This document shows, one piece after another, positions 36,401 through 46,128 of a stretch of DNA of 64,000 bases. The position numbers were made by a program, and so were the translations under genes. The DNA lies in NCBI GenBank assembly GCA_015680685.1, contig MNCI01007695.1:111275-175274 (forward strand), written 5' to 3'. Position 1 is the stretch's first letter. Each line of letters opens with the position of its first letter. The notes beneath the pieces are model-generated. The model was not told the origin of the DNA, did not search any database, and saw only the letters and a program-made list of their open reading frames with translations. This DNA is from Gnetum montanum. Its lineage: Eukaryota > Streptophyta > Gnetopsida > Gnetales > Gnetaceae.

Positions 36401-37865
36401 CATTTACTGTTTGACCCACTAGGTCTATATGGTAACGAGAACGATAGGAGTTCAACCATCATAGCTTCTTCAACTGTGATCGGCTTGAAGGGTTTTTTCC
36501 ACTCCTTATCCAACCAACACTTCTCCTTACATTGATTGTAGGGAACATGAAATGTGCTTGGGTAGGTATGGTATTCTCCCCCGCATTGACCAATCACACC
36601 TTCCCATAGGTTCTTAGTAGAAGAAAACTCTTGTAGGGCTAGCTGTGCTGTAGCTAGCAAACCCGATCGGTCATGAACCCCATCATCATTGATAAAGAAC
36701 CTGATGACAAACACATACTCTTAGCATATGGCCAATATTACTAGTGTTACATAAAATAGTAGGGCAAGGTTGCAAAACTCACCCGCCAGCACAATAGATA
36801 GTCCCCTGTGGGTTCTAAAAGCATGTCGCCATGTAACGTGCGAGGAACAATGTATTATACTTGTCATAGCAGTTGTATTCAGGCATGTCCCAGATCCAAG
36901 GTAAAGGCCTTAAACCTATTGAGTATTGGCTAGATCCCTCTCCCTGCCTTCTCATGATTTCCCCATTGGTAAAAAATTTTAGAATGCTACGACTTGGCCT
37001 AGGCAGCATGGCTTCTATTATGCCGGATGCCTCCACCTCCTCTAGGGAGGACCAAACAATCACACTAAAGTGGTCGAGAAGGAATTGCAAGATGTCCCAT
37101 GCCCCTCTTCTAAACCAAACCTCTTGCTCTCCCATACGTATTTAGGGAGGAGGGGCATTGGCCACAGGTCTTCTCACATGGCACAAGACCCCTCTAATGT
37201 CCAAAACGATCAGCCTGGACCTTGGCCCTGCCCTGCATAATGCAATCAGCAAATGTTAGCATCATACTTAAAGGAAATACATGCATAACATAGTAATGTC
37301 TAGTGGTTCATGTACATAGTGTAGCATGACCTTGTGCCTATACATAGCATAGCAAGGACATGAAAGCCTAACATAACAAGAACATGCGAATAAGCCTAGT
37401 GTAGCAACAAAACAATTGACAACACATTCTAATAAAACACGTGTCACGTTGCCACATCACACATGACCTCTCCCTCCCAAGGGTTTTATGCCATGACATG
37501 CTAACGTCAAGCAACTTAAACTGCCCCCAGCCCCTGTGGTTATGACAACCACGGCGGTAGTGGTTTCAGCAGCCTTGCATGCACCCACAATGTAATGTTT
37601 ATGCATCTGCCATGACCAAGATGGCAATGGTAGCGATGGAAAGGCTAAATTGATGAAATCACAAAAAAAGATAGCCAAGAATGAACACAAAACAAATAGA
37701 ACACAAAACAATAGAAAGCGCAAAACAAAGACGTGAAGGAGACATAATAACTTACTGGGTCAACGAAGTGTTCTTCCGCACTGCAACACATGCTTGTGGC
37801 TAATGCTCCAGGGTCTTCTTCATGTCCTCAACCCTTGCAAGTACCAAATGAGTCTTAGGAGCCAT
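33451..37865 (-). pseudogene. Element B antisense gene: spliced, multi-exon, minus strand
   Basis: The best-kept copy. Exon 1 is 37865-37756 (ATG at 37865), donor GTAAGT at 37755. Exon 2 is 37232-36783 after acceptor TTATGCAG, donor GTGAGT at 36782. Splicing these two keeps the frame across a split codon. Exon 3 (to 36408, donor GTAAAT at 36407) has 'GKPFKPITVEEAMMVELL'-like sequence; acceptors near 36323 or 36315. The next exon has 'VEMLSLVNSFYERVGHFHTC'. Later donors: 35266, 34805 (GTGAGT), 34597 (GTAAGT), 33668 (GTTAGT). An acidic poly-Glu run (35115-35134) and a coiled-coil-like part (34460-34170) follow. In-frame stops (one in exon 1, two in exon 2) make it dead. Function unknown. Confidence 0.7.
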
Positions 37866-38016
37866 TGTCTTGCTTACAGACTTATACCTTTCACTATAAA
37901 ACTCGCCTTACTAGTTGATTAACACAATTACTTCATGCTCCAAAATCGCCTTGTGCTCCGATGTGGGCTATATGCTCTTACGATGAAAATGGTGAAATTG
38001 CCAGTGTTTAACCCCT

Positions 38017-38068
38017 ACTTATAGCCATAATGACAAGGTGGGGAAACTTTCCTCTCTCTCTCTCTGGT
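38017..38068 (-). promoter_or_regulatory. Minus-strand TATA box and GA repeat of the antisense gene
   Basis: On the minus strand GGCTATAAGTAGGGG (38026-38012) is a good TATA box, about 155 bases upstream of the ATG at 37865. A (GA)n run (38067-38051 minus) lies about 27 bases further upstream. This looks like a plant core promoter firing toward the antisense gene. Confidence 0.55.
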
Positions 38069-38204
38069 TAATGCGGAGCACTCCGTACAGCGTAGCATGC
38101 TTGCCACGACATCGTAGCACTATTAGCATTAAAGCCTTGACATGCTTCAAGCCAGCTACTTGCCTTCCCAAAAAAAAAAATAATATAGTTATTTTTAATT
38201 AAGG

Positions 38205-38660
38205 GTTCGAAAAGACCTTAAACCAGCAATCCTAGCATAGTTGCATCCCTAACAGTCTGAAAAGACCCTAAACTAGCGGTTTCAACCTGTTACATTTGCA
38301 GTCCATAATGACGTTAAACTAACAACACCGCATGCTTACATCAGTGGTTTTCGCACTTTCTTCCACATGGGCAATGTCACAATTTCTAGCATTTTATTTT
38401 TTTCATGTATGAAATTTGTATTTGCACATTAATGATTTGGTACTTCTCATACTCAAAGTTTTTCATTTCACATACTATTATTTTGCATGATAAAATTTTG
38501 CATGTCGCAATTTGGTAGTTCGAAATGACACTAAACTAGCAGCTTGGCATTCACATATCGACAGTTTTACAGCTTCACATTTTACGTCAACAATCTTACA
38601 CCTTTAGTAGTCCTGCACTCTTATGCCTTAATGGTCTGCCATGACCTTAAACTGGCAAAC
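38205..38660 (+). repeat. TAAACTAGCA array before RT (element B)
   Basis: Spaced units ('GTTCGAAAAGACCTTAAACC', 'AGTCTGAAAAGACCCTAAAC', 'GTCCATAATGACGTTAAACT', 'AGTTCGAAATGACACTAAAC', 'GTCTGCCATGACCTTAAACT'). Sparser than the other arrays. It corresponds to 25085-25235 in A. Confidence 0.75.
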
Positions 38661-38779
38661 TTGCAATCTTTACATCATCACACTTCACAAGTTGCATCTC
38701 GTCACTACTTTACAAACTTTTGTTACATGCAACCTCTACCAATAGAAGCTTCTTAACCAGGCTTTCATCATATGATGGT

Positions 38780-38781
38780 AG
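38780..38781 (+). promoter_or_regulatory. Candidate splice acceptor before RT (element B)
   Basis: ...TATGATGGTAG ends at 38781, followed by GTCAAGCTAGAGATGGG, the start of the RT-side frame. It aligns with 25450 in element A. Interpreted as the 3' end of an Ogre-type protease-RT intron. Confidence 0.4.
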
Positions 38782-41150
38782 GTCAAGCTAGAGATGGGAA
38801 TCCATCATGACCTTTCCATGCCTTTAACATTAGCAGGTCCACAGGGCAAGCTCGCAAGACAGTTGAACCCCAACATGATCGAATGGGGGTCGACCACAAC
38901 TAGCACTGTAGCAACCTTAGAAGCATCCCCAGATTGGCCCAAGCATCTGGTCCAAGCCCTAGAATTAGAGGTTGGGGATGTAACCGAGGACCCTCTCGTC
39001 AAGACGCCTATGACCACATCAAAGGGGGAGGTGAAAACGTTGAAACTTAGCTCCCTCCTAGACATGGAAACACACAAAAATGTAGCCAAAATTCTGCAAG
39101 ACAACATCGATGTCTTCTCATGGTCATACAGTGACATGCTAGGTCTAGATCCATGGCTGATTTAGCACAACATCATCCTAGAATCACACATGAAGACAGT
39201 CAAACAGAAGGCTCGCAAAATTAAGCCAAAAATTGCACTAGCAGTAAGGGATGAAATCACCAAGCTATACCAAGAAAGTTTCATCCACGCAGTTGACTAT
39301 TCAGAGTGGGTATCCAACATCATTGTTGTTTCGAAGAAAACGGGAGGAATACAGATCTGTACAGACTTCCGAGACTTGAACAAGGAAACGATCAAAGACA
39401 ACTTCCCACTCCTAAGCATCGATCAACTCATTGACACCACGGATGGTCTTACTCTACTATCTTTCATGGATGGTTTCTTTGGATACAACCAAATCTGCAT
39501 TAATCCAGAGCACCAGCTATCAACAACCTTCATGACCCCATGGGGGACCTTCTACTATACCATGATGCCTTTCAGGCTCAAGAATGCTGGAGTGACCTAC
39601 CATCGGGCCATGACTTACATTTTCAGTGATTACATCCTAGAAACATTAAACAACTACATGGATGATATAGCAGTCAAGTCCAAAGAGGCGGCTGATCACC
39701 CACACGATCTAGGGGTAGTCCTCAAATGCTACCAAATGCATGACTTACACCTCAATCCTAAGAAGTGCATCTTCGTGGTAAAAAATGGACACATGTTAGG
39801 GTTCATAGTATCGAAGGCTGGAATACAGGTGGACCCTGACAAAGTCAAGGCCATCGTCAACCTAGCGCCTCCCAAAAACCTTAAGGAGCTACGTAGTTTA
39901 CAAGGTATAGTGCAATTCATTTGAAGGTTTATAGCAAGGTTGACCGACAAGTTACACCCCATGCAACATCTTCTGAAGAAAGGGGTTAACTTCAAATGGA
40001 CAACCCAGTGTCAACAAGTCTTCGATGACCTAAAGAAGGAACTCTCACACCTCCTGACTGTGCATCCACCACAAAGGGATAAACCCTTCTTTATCTACCT
40101 CGCTACCTCCGACGCATATGTCATGGCACTACTATGTCAGAAACGAGACAACGGTTCTGAGATATCAGTGTATTATCTGAGTCATGCACTAATAGCGCAT
40201 GAGGAAAAGTACAACGAAGTGGAGAGGAATTTCCTAGCCTTAGTGTTCGCACTAAAAAAGTGGCAACATTACCTATTCTGTAGTACAACCAACATCATTT
40301 GCAAGAGCAATATACTCTAGGCTATCACTAACAACTTATACGAAAGTAGCAGGATAGCCCAATGGAAGGCAATAACCATAGAGTTTGATCTATGCTATGT
40401 AAGTCAATCATCAACAAAGGATCAAGCCATAGCAACCCAACTCACGGCCTTGCCAGTTGATGACCAGGCAACCATAGACTCCAAATTCCTAGATGAATAT
40501 GTTAGCAATGTCAACATCATCCCATTGCATTTTGAATTCACCTTACATTTCAACAGTGCCTCAACCGCGTGAGGAGGTAGCACCACTTCCATAATCACAT
40601 TCCCCTCTAGGGAAATGCATCCATCCACTTATCGATTTGTGTTCCCTTGCATCAACAACATGGCAGAATACGAGGGGCTACTCAAAGGCCTCTTAACTAC
40701 CCAAGCATTGCACATACAAGACCTGGCAGTTTGGGGAGATTCACAACTAGTTGTGAATCAAATCACTGAGGTATACACCTACAAAGCTACGCACCTGCAA
40801 CCCTACTATGATCTAGCAAAAATCTTTCTTAAGAAGTTCGCAACCACAGATGTGCAACACGTGCCATGCAACGAGAACATCGTGGTAGACACCTTAGCTA
40901 CCCTCACATTAAACATTCCATCACATTCCTTGGCAAACCTACCAACCTCGATTATAGAATGCATAAAGCCTATCACTCAGGTTGAACACGTGGCTTCTAT
41001 CAATGCTGTAGATACCCTGGAGTGGTATGCCAACATTAAAACTTATCTACAGCATGGAGAACCCCCAAGAGGATTGACATCCGCCCAAAGAGACGTAATC
41101 CATAAGCGTGCTCGGCAATACGTGCTCATGGGAAATGATGACCTGTGCTG
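38782..41150 (+). pseudogene. pol: RT, RNase H and archaeal-type RNase H of element B
   Basis: The frame is nearly continuous. RT: 'EWVSNIIVVSKKTGG' (39305-39350), 'ICTDFRDLNKETIKDNFPL' (39354-39410), 'LLSFMDGFFGYNQI' (39457-39498), 'FRLKNAGVTYHRAMTYIF' (39571-39624) and catalytic YMDD (39655-39666). RNase H: 'FFIYLATSDAYVMALLCQKR' to 'LALVFALKKWQHYLF' (40088-40275). A second, archaeal-type RNase H follows (about 40530-40920) with 'NNMAEYEGLLKGL', 'GDSQLVVNQI', and 'HVPCNENIVVDTLATL'; its first Asp site reads FNSAS and is lost. This second RNase H marks the Tat lineage. Stops at 39163, 39922, 40318 and 40570. Confidence 0.9.
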
Positions 41151-42390
41151 AGGTTCATACGATGGGATATTGCTAGCATGCGTGGGTAGCGAGCAAGCGT
41201 AGAAGGTAGTTAATGAAGTACATGAGGGGCTATGTAGCGAGCACATAGCACCCAGGGCTATGGCTCCCAAGATCAGATGCCTAGGGTACTACTAGGCCCA
41301 CNAGCGAGCACATAGCACCCAGGGCTATGGCTCCCAAGATCAGATGCCTAGGGTACTACTAGGCCCACATGGAATGTGACTGCCTATCGAAAGTCAAGAC
41401 ATGTGACATGTGCCAGAGATATGCAAATCTCATACATGTTTTGCCTACAGACCTACACCCAACACAAATCATGTGGCCCTTCCAATGATGGGGACTAGAC
41501 CTCATNTGCCTACAGACCTACACCCAACACAAATCATGTGGCCCTTCCAATGATGGGGACTAGACCTCATACGGCCTATCACGCCTAAGTCCTCCGCAGG
41601 TCATTGCTTCATTATCACCAACACTGAGTATTTTACCAAGTGGGTAGAAGTTATTCCCCTGAGGAAAACGACATCTCAGCAAATCTTCCATTTCATCCTT
41701 AACAACATCGTAATAAGGTTTGGGCTTCCAATGACTATTGTGATCAACAATGGGCCATAGTTCAGTAGTACAGAAACCCAAACCTTTTTTAGCAATCTAG
41801 GCATTAAACAATCATTTTCTTTCCCTTATTATCCACAGGTGAAAGGGCAGGCAGAGGCTACAAATAAGTCCATCATCAATTTTCTAAAGTAGATGTTGAA
41901 CAACAGCAAGAGATGATGGCACGAAAAAATCTTCAACATCCTCTAGGCCTACAGAACGACGTGTAGAACTGCAATAAGTAAGACCCATTACAGTCTTGTT
42001 TACAGATCTAAAGATGTATTGCCTCTTGAGTTGTAAGTACCATCACTCCATATGATCCTAGCGGATGTCATGAGTGAGGCCCAGAACAATGATTCATGAA
42101 CCATCGACCTCAACTCAGTGAAGGAGGAGTGCACGCAAATGCTAAGACACACTACCAAAGTAAGCAGTAGCAGAAGCACCATGTAGACCCGCATCAATGG
42201 CCAGCGTAGAAGGGAGACCTCATCCTCAAGGTCGTCCGTGAGCACGTGAGCAAATTGTTAGCCAACTGGGAATGTCCTTATGTGGTCACTAAATCCTTTG
42301 ATAATGGAGCCTTCAAATTGGCAAACATGAATGGAAATGAGTTCGCCAACTTGGTGAATCACTCGTATCTTAAGCCGTACTATGTCTGAA
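41151..42390 (+). pseudogene. int: Integrase of element B
   Basis: HHCC zinc-binding part: 'VHEGLCSEH' then 'CDLSKVKTCDMC'-like sequence (about 41219-41415). Core: 'YFTKWVEVIPLRKTTSQQI' (about 41630-41690), second acidic site 'TIVINNGP' (about 41733-41757), where DNGP is expected so the Asp is Asn, and 'GQAEATNKSIINFL' (41848-41889) with the Glu kept. C-terminal part near 42230-42390 ends 'SYLKPYYV' in another frame. Two exact duplications around single N bases (41302, 41506) are assembly faults inside this gene. There is no chromodomain. Confidence 0.8.
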
Positions 42391-42399
42391 GCACAACAG

Positions 42400-42680
42400 C
42401 AATGCCGACAACCCTCCGCTACGACGTTAAACTAGTAGCAACTATCTGCTACGATGATAAACTAGCAATAGCACCAAGCAGCATCTGCTATAATGTTAAA
42501 CTGGTAGCAACTATCTACTACGACGTAAAATTGGCACTGCTAGTCCGCCATGACATAAAACTGGCACAGCTCATCCACTATGACGATAAACTGGCATGTA
42601 CGGTCTGCTGGGACCTTAAACTAGCATAGTGGTCTTTTGGGACCTTAAACTAGCACATGGTCTACCAAGACCTTAAACTG
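42400..42680 (+). repeat. 30-bp array after integrase (element B), readable as a 10-residue repeat
   Basis: Nine units of 27-39 bases, mostly 30 ('TCTGCTACGATGATAAACTA', 'ATCTACTACGACGTAAAATT', ...). From 42402 to 42629 they stay open in one frame, giving units of the type Y-D-V-K-L-V-A-T-I-C. Confidence 0.85.
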
Positions 42681-43680
42681 GGTTTGCGTTGCATCCCCAG
42701 CATGCATCTATGCCAAATACGCATCAGACGAGCATGCATGATGCTGACGTGTGGGTGGGATGTTGTAGCTCCGGAATACAGTTCACGATGTAATAAGAGC
42801 ATGGTCTAGGACACACACGATGCCATCACCCTTGGCATCATGCTAACCCTCCAAAGATGATGTATGGCTTCATACTAGCCCTCTAAACCTACCATCGTCA
42901 CGGCCCATCGCCCTGACGATATTTCTTGTGCTAGCTCCCGCATCTGGAGTTCCAACAGTATTATGGCCTAGCCACAATATTGTTACTCTCCATACCTCTA
43001 CCAATGCCCCGATTTGCATGACATTTAGCTATGTGGTATCTGATCCCATAGTTGAACTTAGAAGGTGTGCCCTCAGCAAGGATTCCAATGCATCTGCACC
43101 CGCAACAACCCTCGGTGCCCTTGAGGCCAACTTCTCTACGCTAGTGTTGCCAAGGCCGCTACTAGCCTTCTTGCTTTGGACATCATACACCAGCAATGAT
43201 GTCCAATAGCTTCAACAATTCCAGAAGCTAGCAAGACCTTTGCCCCTACGGGCATGGCTCACCACAGCAGCAAATGCTATAGCGTGACGAAGCAAGTGCC
43301 TCGACTAGCTCAGCTACTTCAAAGTGAAAATTCCATGATGTGCGTAACACAACTCACCATATGAAAAGCTGTTTTAGGTAGGTCAAAACCCTTCATGGAT
43401 GTAATGCAACTCATCCTGCAAAGGAAACACCTGTCCTACAAGAGGTTGAAGAACAACACCAACCAAAGATGAAAATGTGGATGAGTCCCTCAGAGCACTC
43501 TGATGAGGGACTCTGCTAAACATCATCTTTTCTCTTTTCCTTAACCTCTACAAAACCAATGCAACACTCTCAAGTGTGGCTAAGCGACATCTCGACACTC
43601 ACCAAGTGACAACATCGGCATTTTTCCTGCTACGGTGTTTTGTATTCTTTGCCAATGTCTATCAAGCCTATTCTCTAGAC
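42681..43680 (+). other. 3' untranslated region of element B
   Basis: About 1 kb between the last array and the polypurine tract. One open frame (42928-43209) has no recognised motif. Element A has only about 100 bases here, so this is either extra sequence in B or a deletion in A. Confidence 0.5.
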
Positions 43681-43682
43681 GT

Positions 43683-43699
43683 CAACAAAGAGGGGCCAA
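43683..43699 (+). promoter_or_regulatory. Polypurine tract (element B)
   Basis: CAACAAAGAGGGGCCAA directly before the 3' LTR; it matches CAACAAAGAGGGGCCAT before the 3' LTR of A. This primes plus-strand DNA synthesis. Confidence 0.85.
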
Positions 43700-45356
43700 T
43701 GAAACATCCCAAAAAATGTAGGGTCATGCTTGCTTCACCAGGCCTTGCAACTCACGCAGCACCACGACAGTTCTTTAGGAGGAGAACATTCTAAGTTTAG
43801 GTCGGCTAGTTCAACAAATTTTCTACTTTAGATGAAAACAAGCTCTATGGGTCATCCTACCTATCCACCTAAGTAGCTTGCCTAGCTGACAACCTGCTTA
43901 GAAATGGTGTGTAGAGTTGGCAGTAGCATTTTGGATGCATGAAACAATTTGACAAGTTTTCTAAGTCAAGAAGTCTGCTATGCTATGCTATGCCTCGCTA
44001 TGTAGTGTAGCAAGCTTTAGAAGAGAATTTCAGAATGAAGTGCCATGCTATGCTCCGCCACATGACGTAGCGTAGCATGGTAATAGCTTCATCATTAGTT
44101 CCCCATGCCTAATTTCAAGTCCTTCAATAATGTTCCTTTTTTTCAGGAAGCCGCAGACCATGTTTGCTGCTATGCTACATTGAGCTACAAGGTGCAGTGA
44201 GGTGTAGCAATCCTATGGAAGAGACAAAAGGTAGATCAAAGGGTAGAATCAGCAAGTTTGCAAGTCTCGTGGAAGCAAAGTTCGCAAATTGACAAAGTTT
44301 TCATGACTAAGGCCAGTTGCTATGCTATGCTATGCTATGTAGCGTAGCATAGTGTAGCAAGCATGCAACACACATGTAGCAGAATGCACGACAAGGCACT
44401 GCGCTACGCATGCTACACTACAAAGCACAATAAGGCATGTGGGTGGTTGTACGACATCAATGCACTTCACCTAATCAGACCATTGGCACACATCTCCAGA
44501 TGCTAACAATGCAATTACAGCATGGCAGGTTTATAGTTATGGCATAGTAGACTCACATTACAACGGTCTTATAGGTCCAACGGTCATACATGGTACATGT
44601 TGCACCAGCAAGTCAACGTGGGCCCAGGGCACGTTGCATCCAAGCCACCCCTTTCGCATGCCCTTGACCCTATAAATACCTCGATGAGTAGCATTTAAAG
44701 GTTTGGTTTGGAATTTTTCAAGAAACAGCATTCAAAAGTGAGGAATTCTCCCTGATTCCTTGACTTTTCATCTCCCTAGCATTCAAGCTTTCTTTCATGC
44801 ACATTGTAACATCAAGCATTGTAAGCTTTCTATTTGACACTGCAAATAGTTAGCATTTTTAGCTGGCATATTGTCCCATTCCCCTTATACCACCTTGGTA
44901 GAATCCCTGCATTGTCAGTGCCCAAGGCCCTACCCAAGCATGCAACCTATCTTGCTCTACATGTCTTGGTTACTCTCGGAATCTCTACACTGCGCCACGC
45001 TGTGTAACCGACTGTATCCACCCTGATAGAGTAAGCTTGTAGCTTTAGTGTGGTGCATTTTTATAACCGTATTTTACTTTGTTTCCTGCTCATTGTTGCA
45101 TTTTTACACTATTTTTCTTTTCCTGCTTTATTTACTTTCCAGCATTACTCCACATTTCCGTTCCTATTTCAAAAACAATATATGTTGCAAAAGGCTATAT
45201 AGATGTCGATTAAGTCCCTATCTGATCGACTAGACTGTTCAGGGTGCCACGTATCCACACACACCTAGCACAGCCCTCCTACGGGTATGGGGTCGAAACT
45301 GTCATGCCTGCCGACCCCTCGGTGTTTTCCAGCCACCAACATTTTTGATCACTACA
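43700..45356 (+). repeat. 3' LTR of element B
   Basis: TGAAACATCCCAAAAAATG to ...GATCACTACA, with the same TATA box (CCTATAAATACC, 44669-44680) and CTACG/CTATG hairpins (about 43975-44420) as the 5' copy. Confidence 0.95.
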
Positions 45357-45361
45357 ATGAT
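45357..45361. repeat. Target site duplication ATGAT, right (element B)
   Basis: Second copy of the 5-base duplication made when B entered A's pol. Confidence 0.95.
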
Positions 45362-46128
45362 GATGGAGAAAAAATTCCTATATACTATCTTAACCATGTG
45401 TTAGTAGTGCACAAGATCCACTATACTGAAGTGGAGAAGCATTGTCTAGCACTAGTCTTTGCTTTGAAGAAGTGGAGACACTACCTCTTTAGAAACAAAG
45501 TTAACATAATTTGCAAGGATAACATACTCAGAGCCATAACCATTAACATCTATGAAAGTAGCTATATAGCCCAATGGAAAGCCATAACCATAGAGTTCGA
45601 CCTCCATTATGTCTCTCGATCCTCAAAAAAAGATCAAGCTATAGCCATACAACTCATAGTTTTACCTATTGATGAACAAGAAGCCATAGACTTTGAGTTC
45701 CCTAATGAATACATTAACTTAGTTAGCCAAGTTCCTGAGGGTTATAAGGCATTCATGAATTTTGATAGAGCTTCAACCACCCATGGGGCTAGTGCTACTG
45801 CCATTGTAACATTTCCATCTAGTGAGATTTCACCCTTTTCCTATCTTTTTGAGTTTCATGTACCAACAATACAATGGAATATGAGGGTTTGATTAGAGGG
45901 ATGATGGTAGCTCGTGACCTAGGAATTAGATACCTAGTTATCAAGGACAATTTACAACTCATGGTTAACCAAGTAACTGAAGTCTATACATGCAAAGCTA
46001 ATCACCTATAGCCTTACTGTGACCTAAGGAAGTAGTTATTATGACAATTCATAGATGTTGATATCCAACACATACCTAGAAATGAAAATTCCATAGCTAA
46101 TGAAATTGCAACCTTAGCCCTAGTGTGA
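45362..46128 (+). pseudogene. pol: RNase H and archaeal-type RNase H of element A (3' part of pol)
   Basis: This resumes the RNase H exactly where 26812 stopped: 'PIYYLNHVLVVHKIHYTEVE' and 'LALVFALKKWRHYLF' (45378-45494) match B. The archaeal-type RNase H follows: 'FMNFDRASTTHGASATAIVT' (about 45750-45810), then, after a frameshift near 45870, 'MEYEGLIRGMM' and 'VNQVTEVYT' to 'HIPRNENSIANEIATL' (about 46065-46118). Its first acidic residue (FMNFDRAS) is kept, unlike in B. Confidence 0.85.

Larger units (their letters stand above)
26813..45356 (+). mobile_element. Element B: Tat/Ogre-like Ty3/gypsy retrotransposon nested in element A
   Basis: An 18,544-base full-length element in the same orientation as its host. 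LTRs are 1656 and 1657 bases, with TG...CA ends and a 5-base duplication. Order: LTR, leader repeats, gag, protease, 30-bp array, antisense gene, second array, RT, RNase H, archaeal-type RNase H, integrase, third array, polypurine tract, LTR. It is younger than A because it interrupts A's pol, but still dead: in the first 108 LTR bases I count 18 differences by eye, about 16 of them transitions. Confidence 0.95.

Noticed and set aside
36315-36408. Frame-preserving splice at exon 3/4 of the antisense gene in B
   Set aside because: The best acceptor (36323) gives an 85-base intron that shifts frame; a weaker AG gives 93 bases. Intron position is supported by A, but frame continuity is not proven here.
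37457-37723. Minus-strand 88-codon frame with a hydrophobic start as a membrane protein
   Set aside because: It lies inside the predicted first intron of the antisense gene (37755-37233) and has no counterpart in A or E.
42400-42680. Regular 30-base repeats as a CRISPR array
   Set aside because: The units are degenerate, have no unique spacers of fixed length, and sit inside a plant retrotransposon next to integrase.
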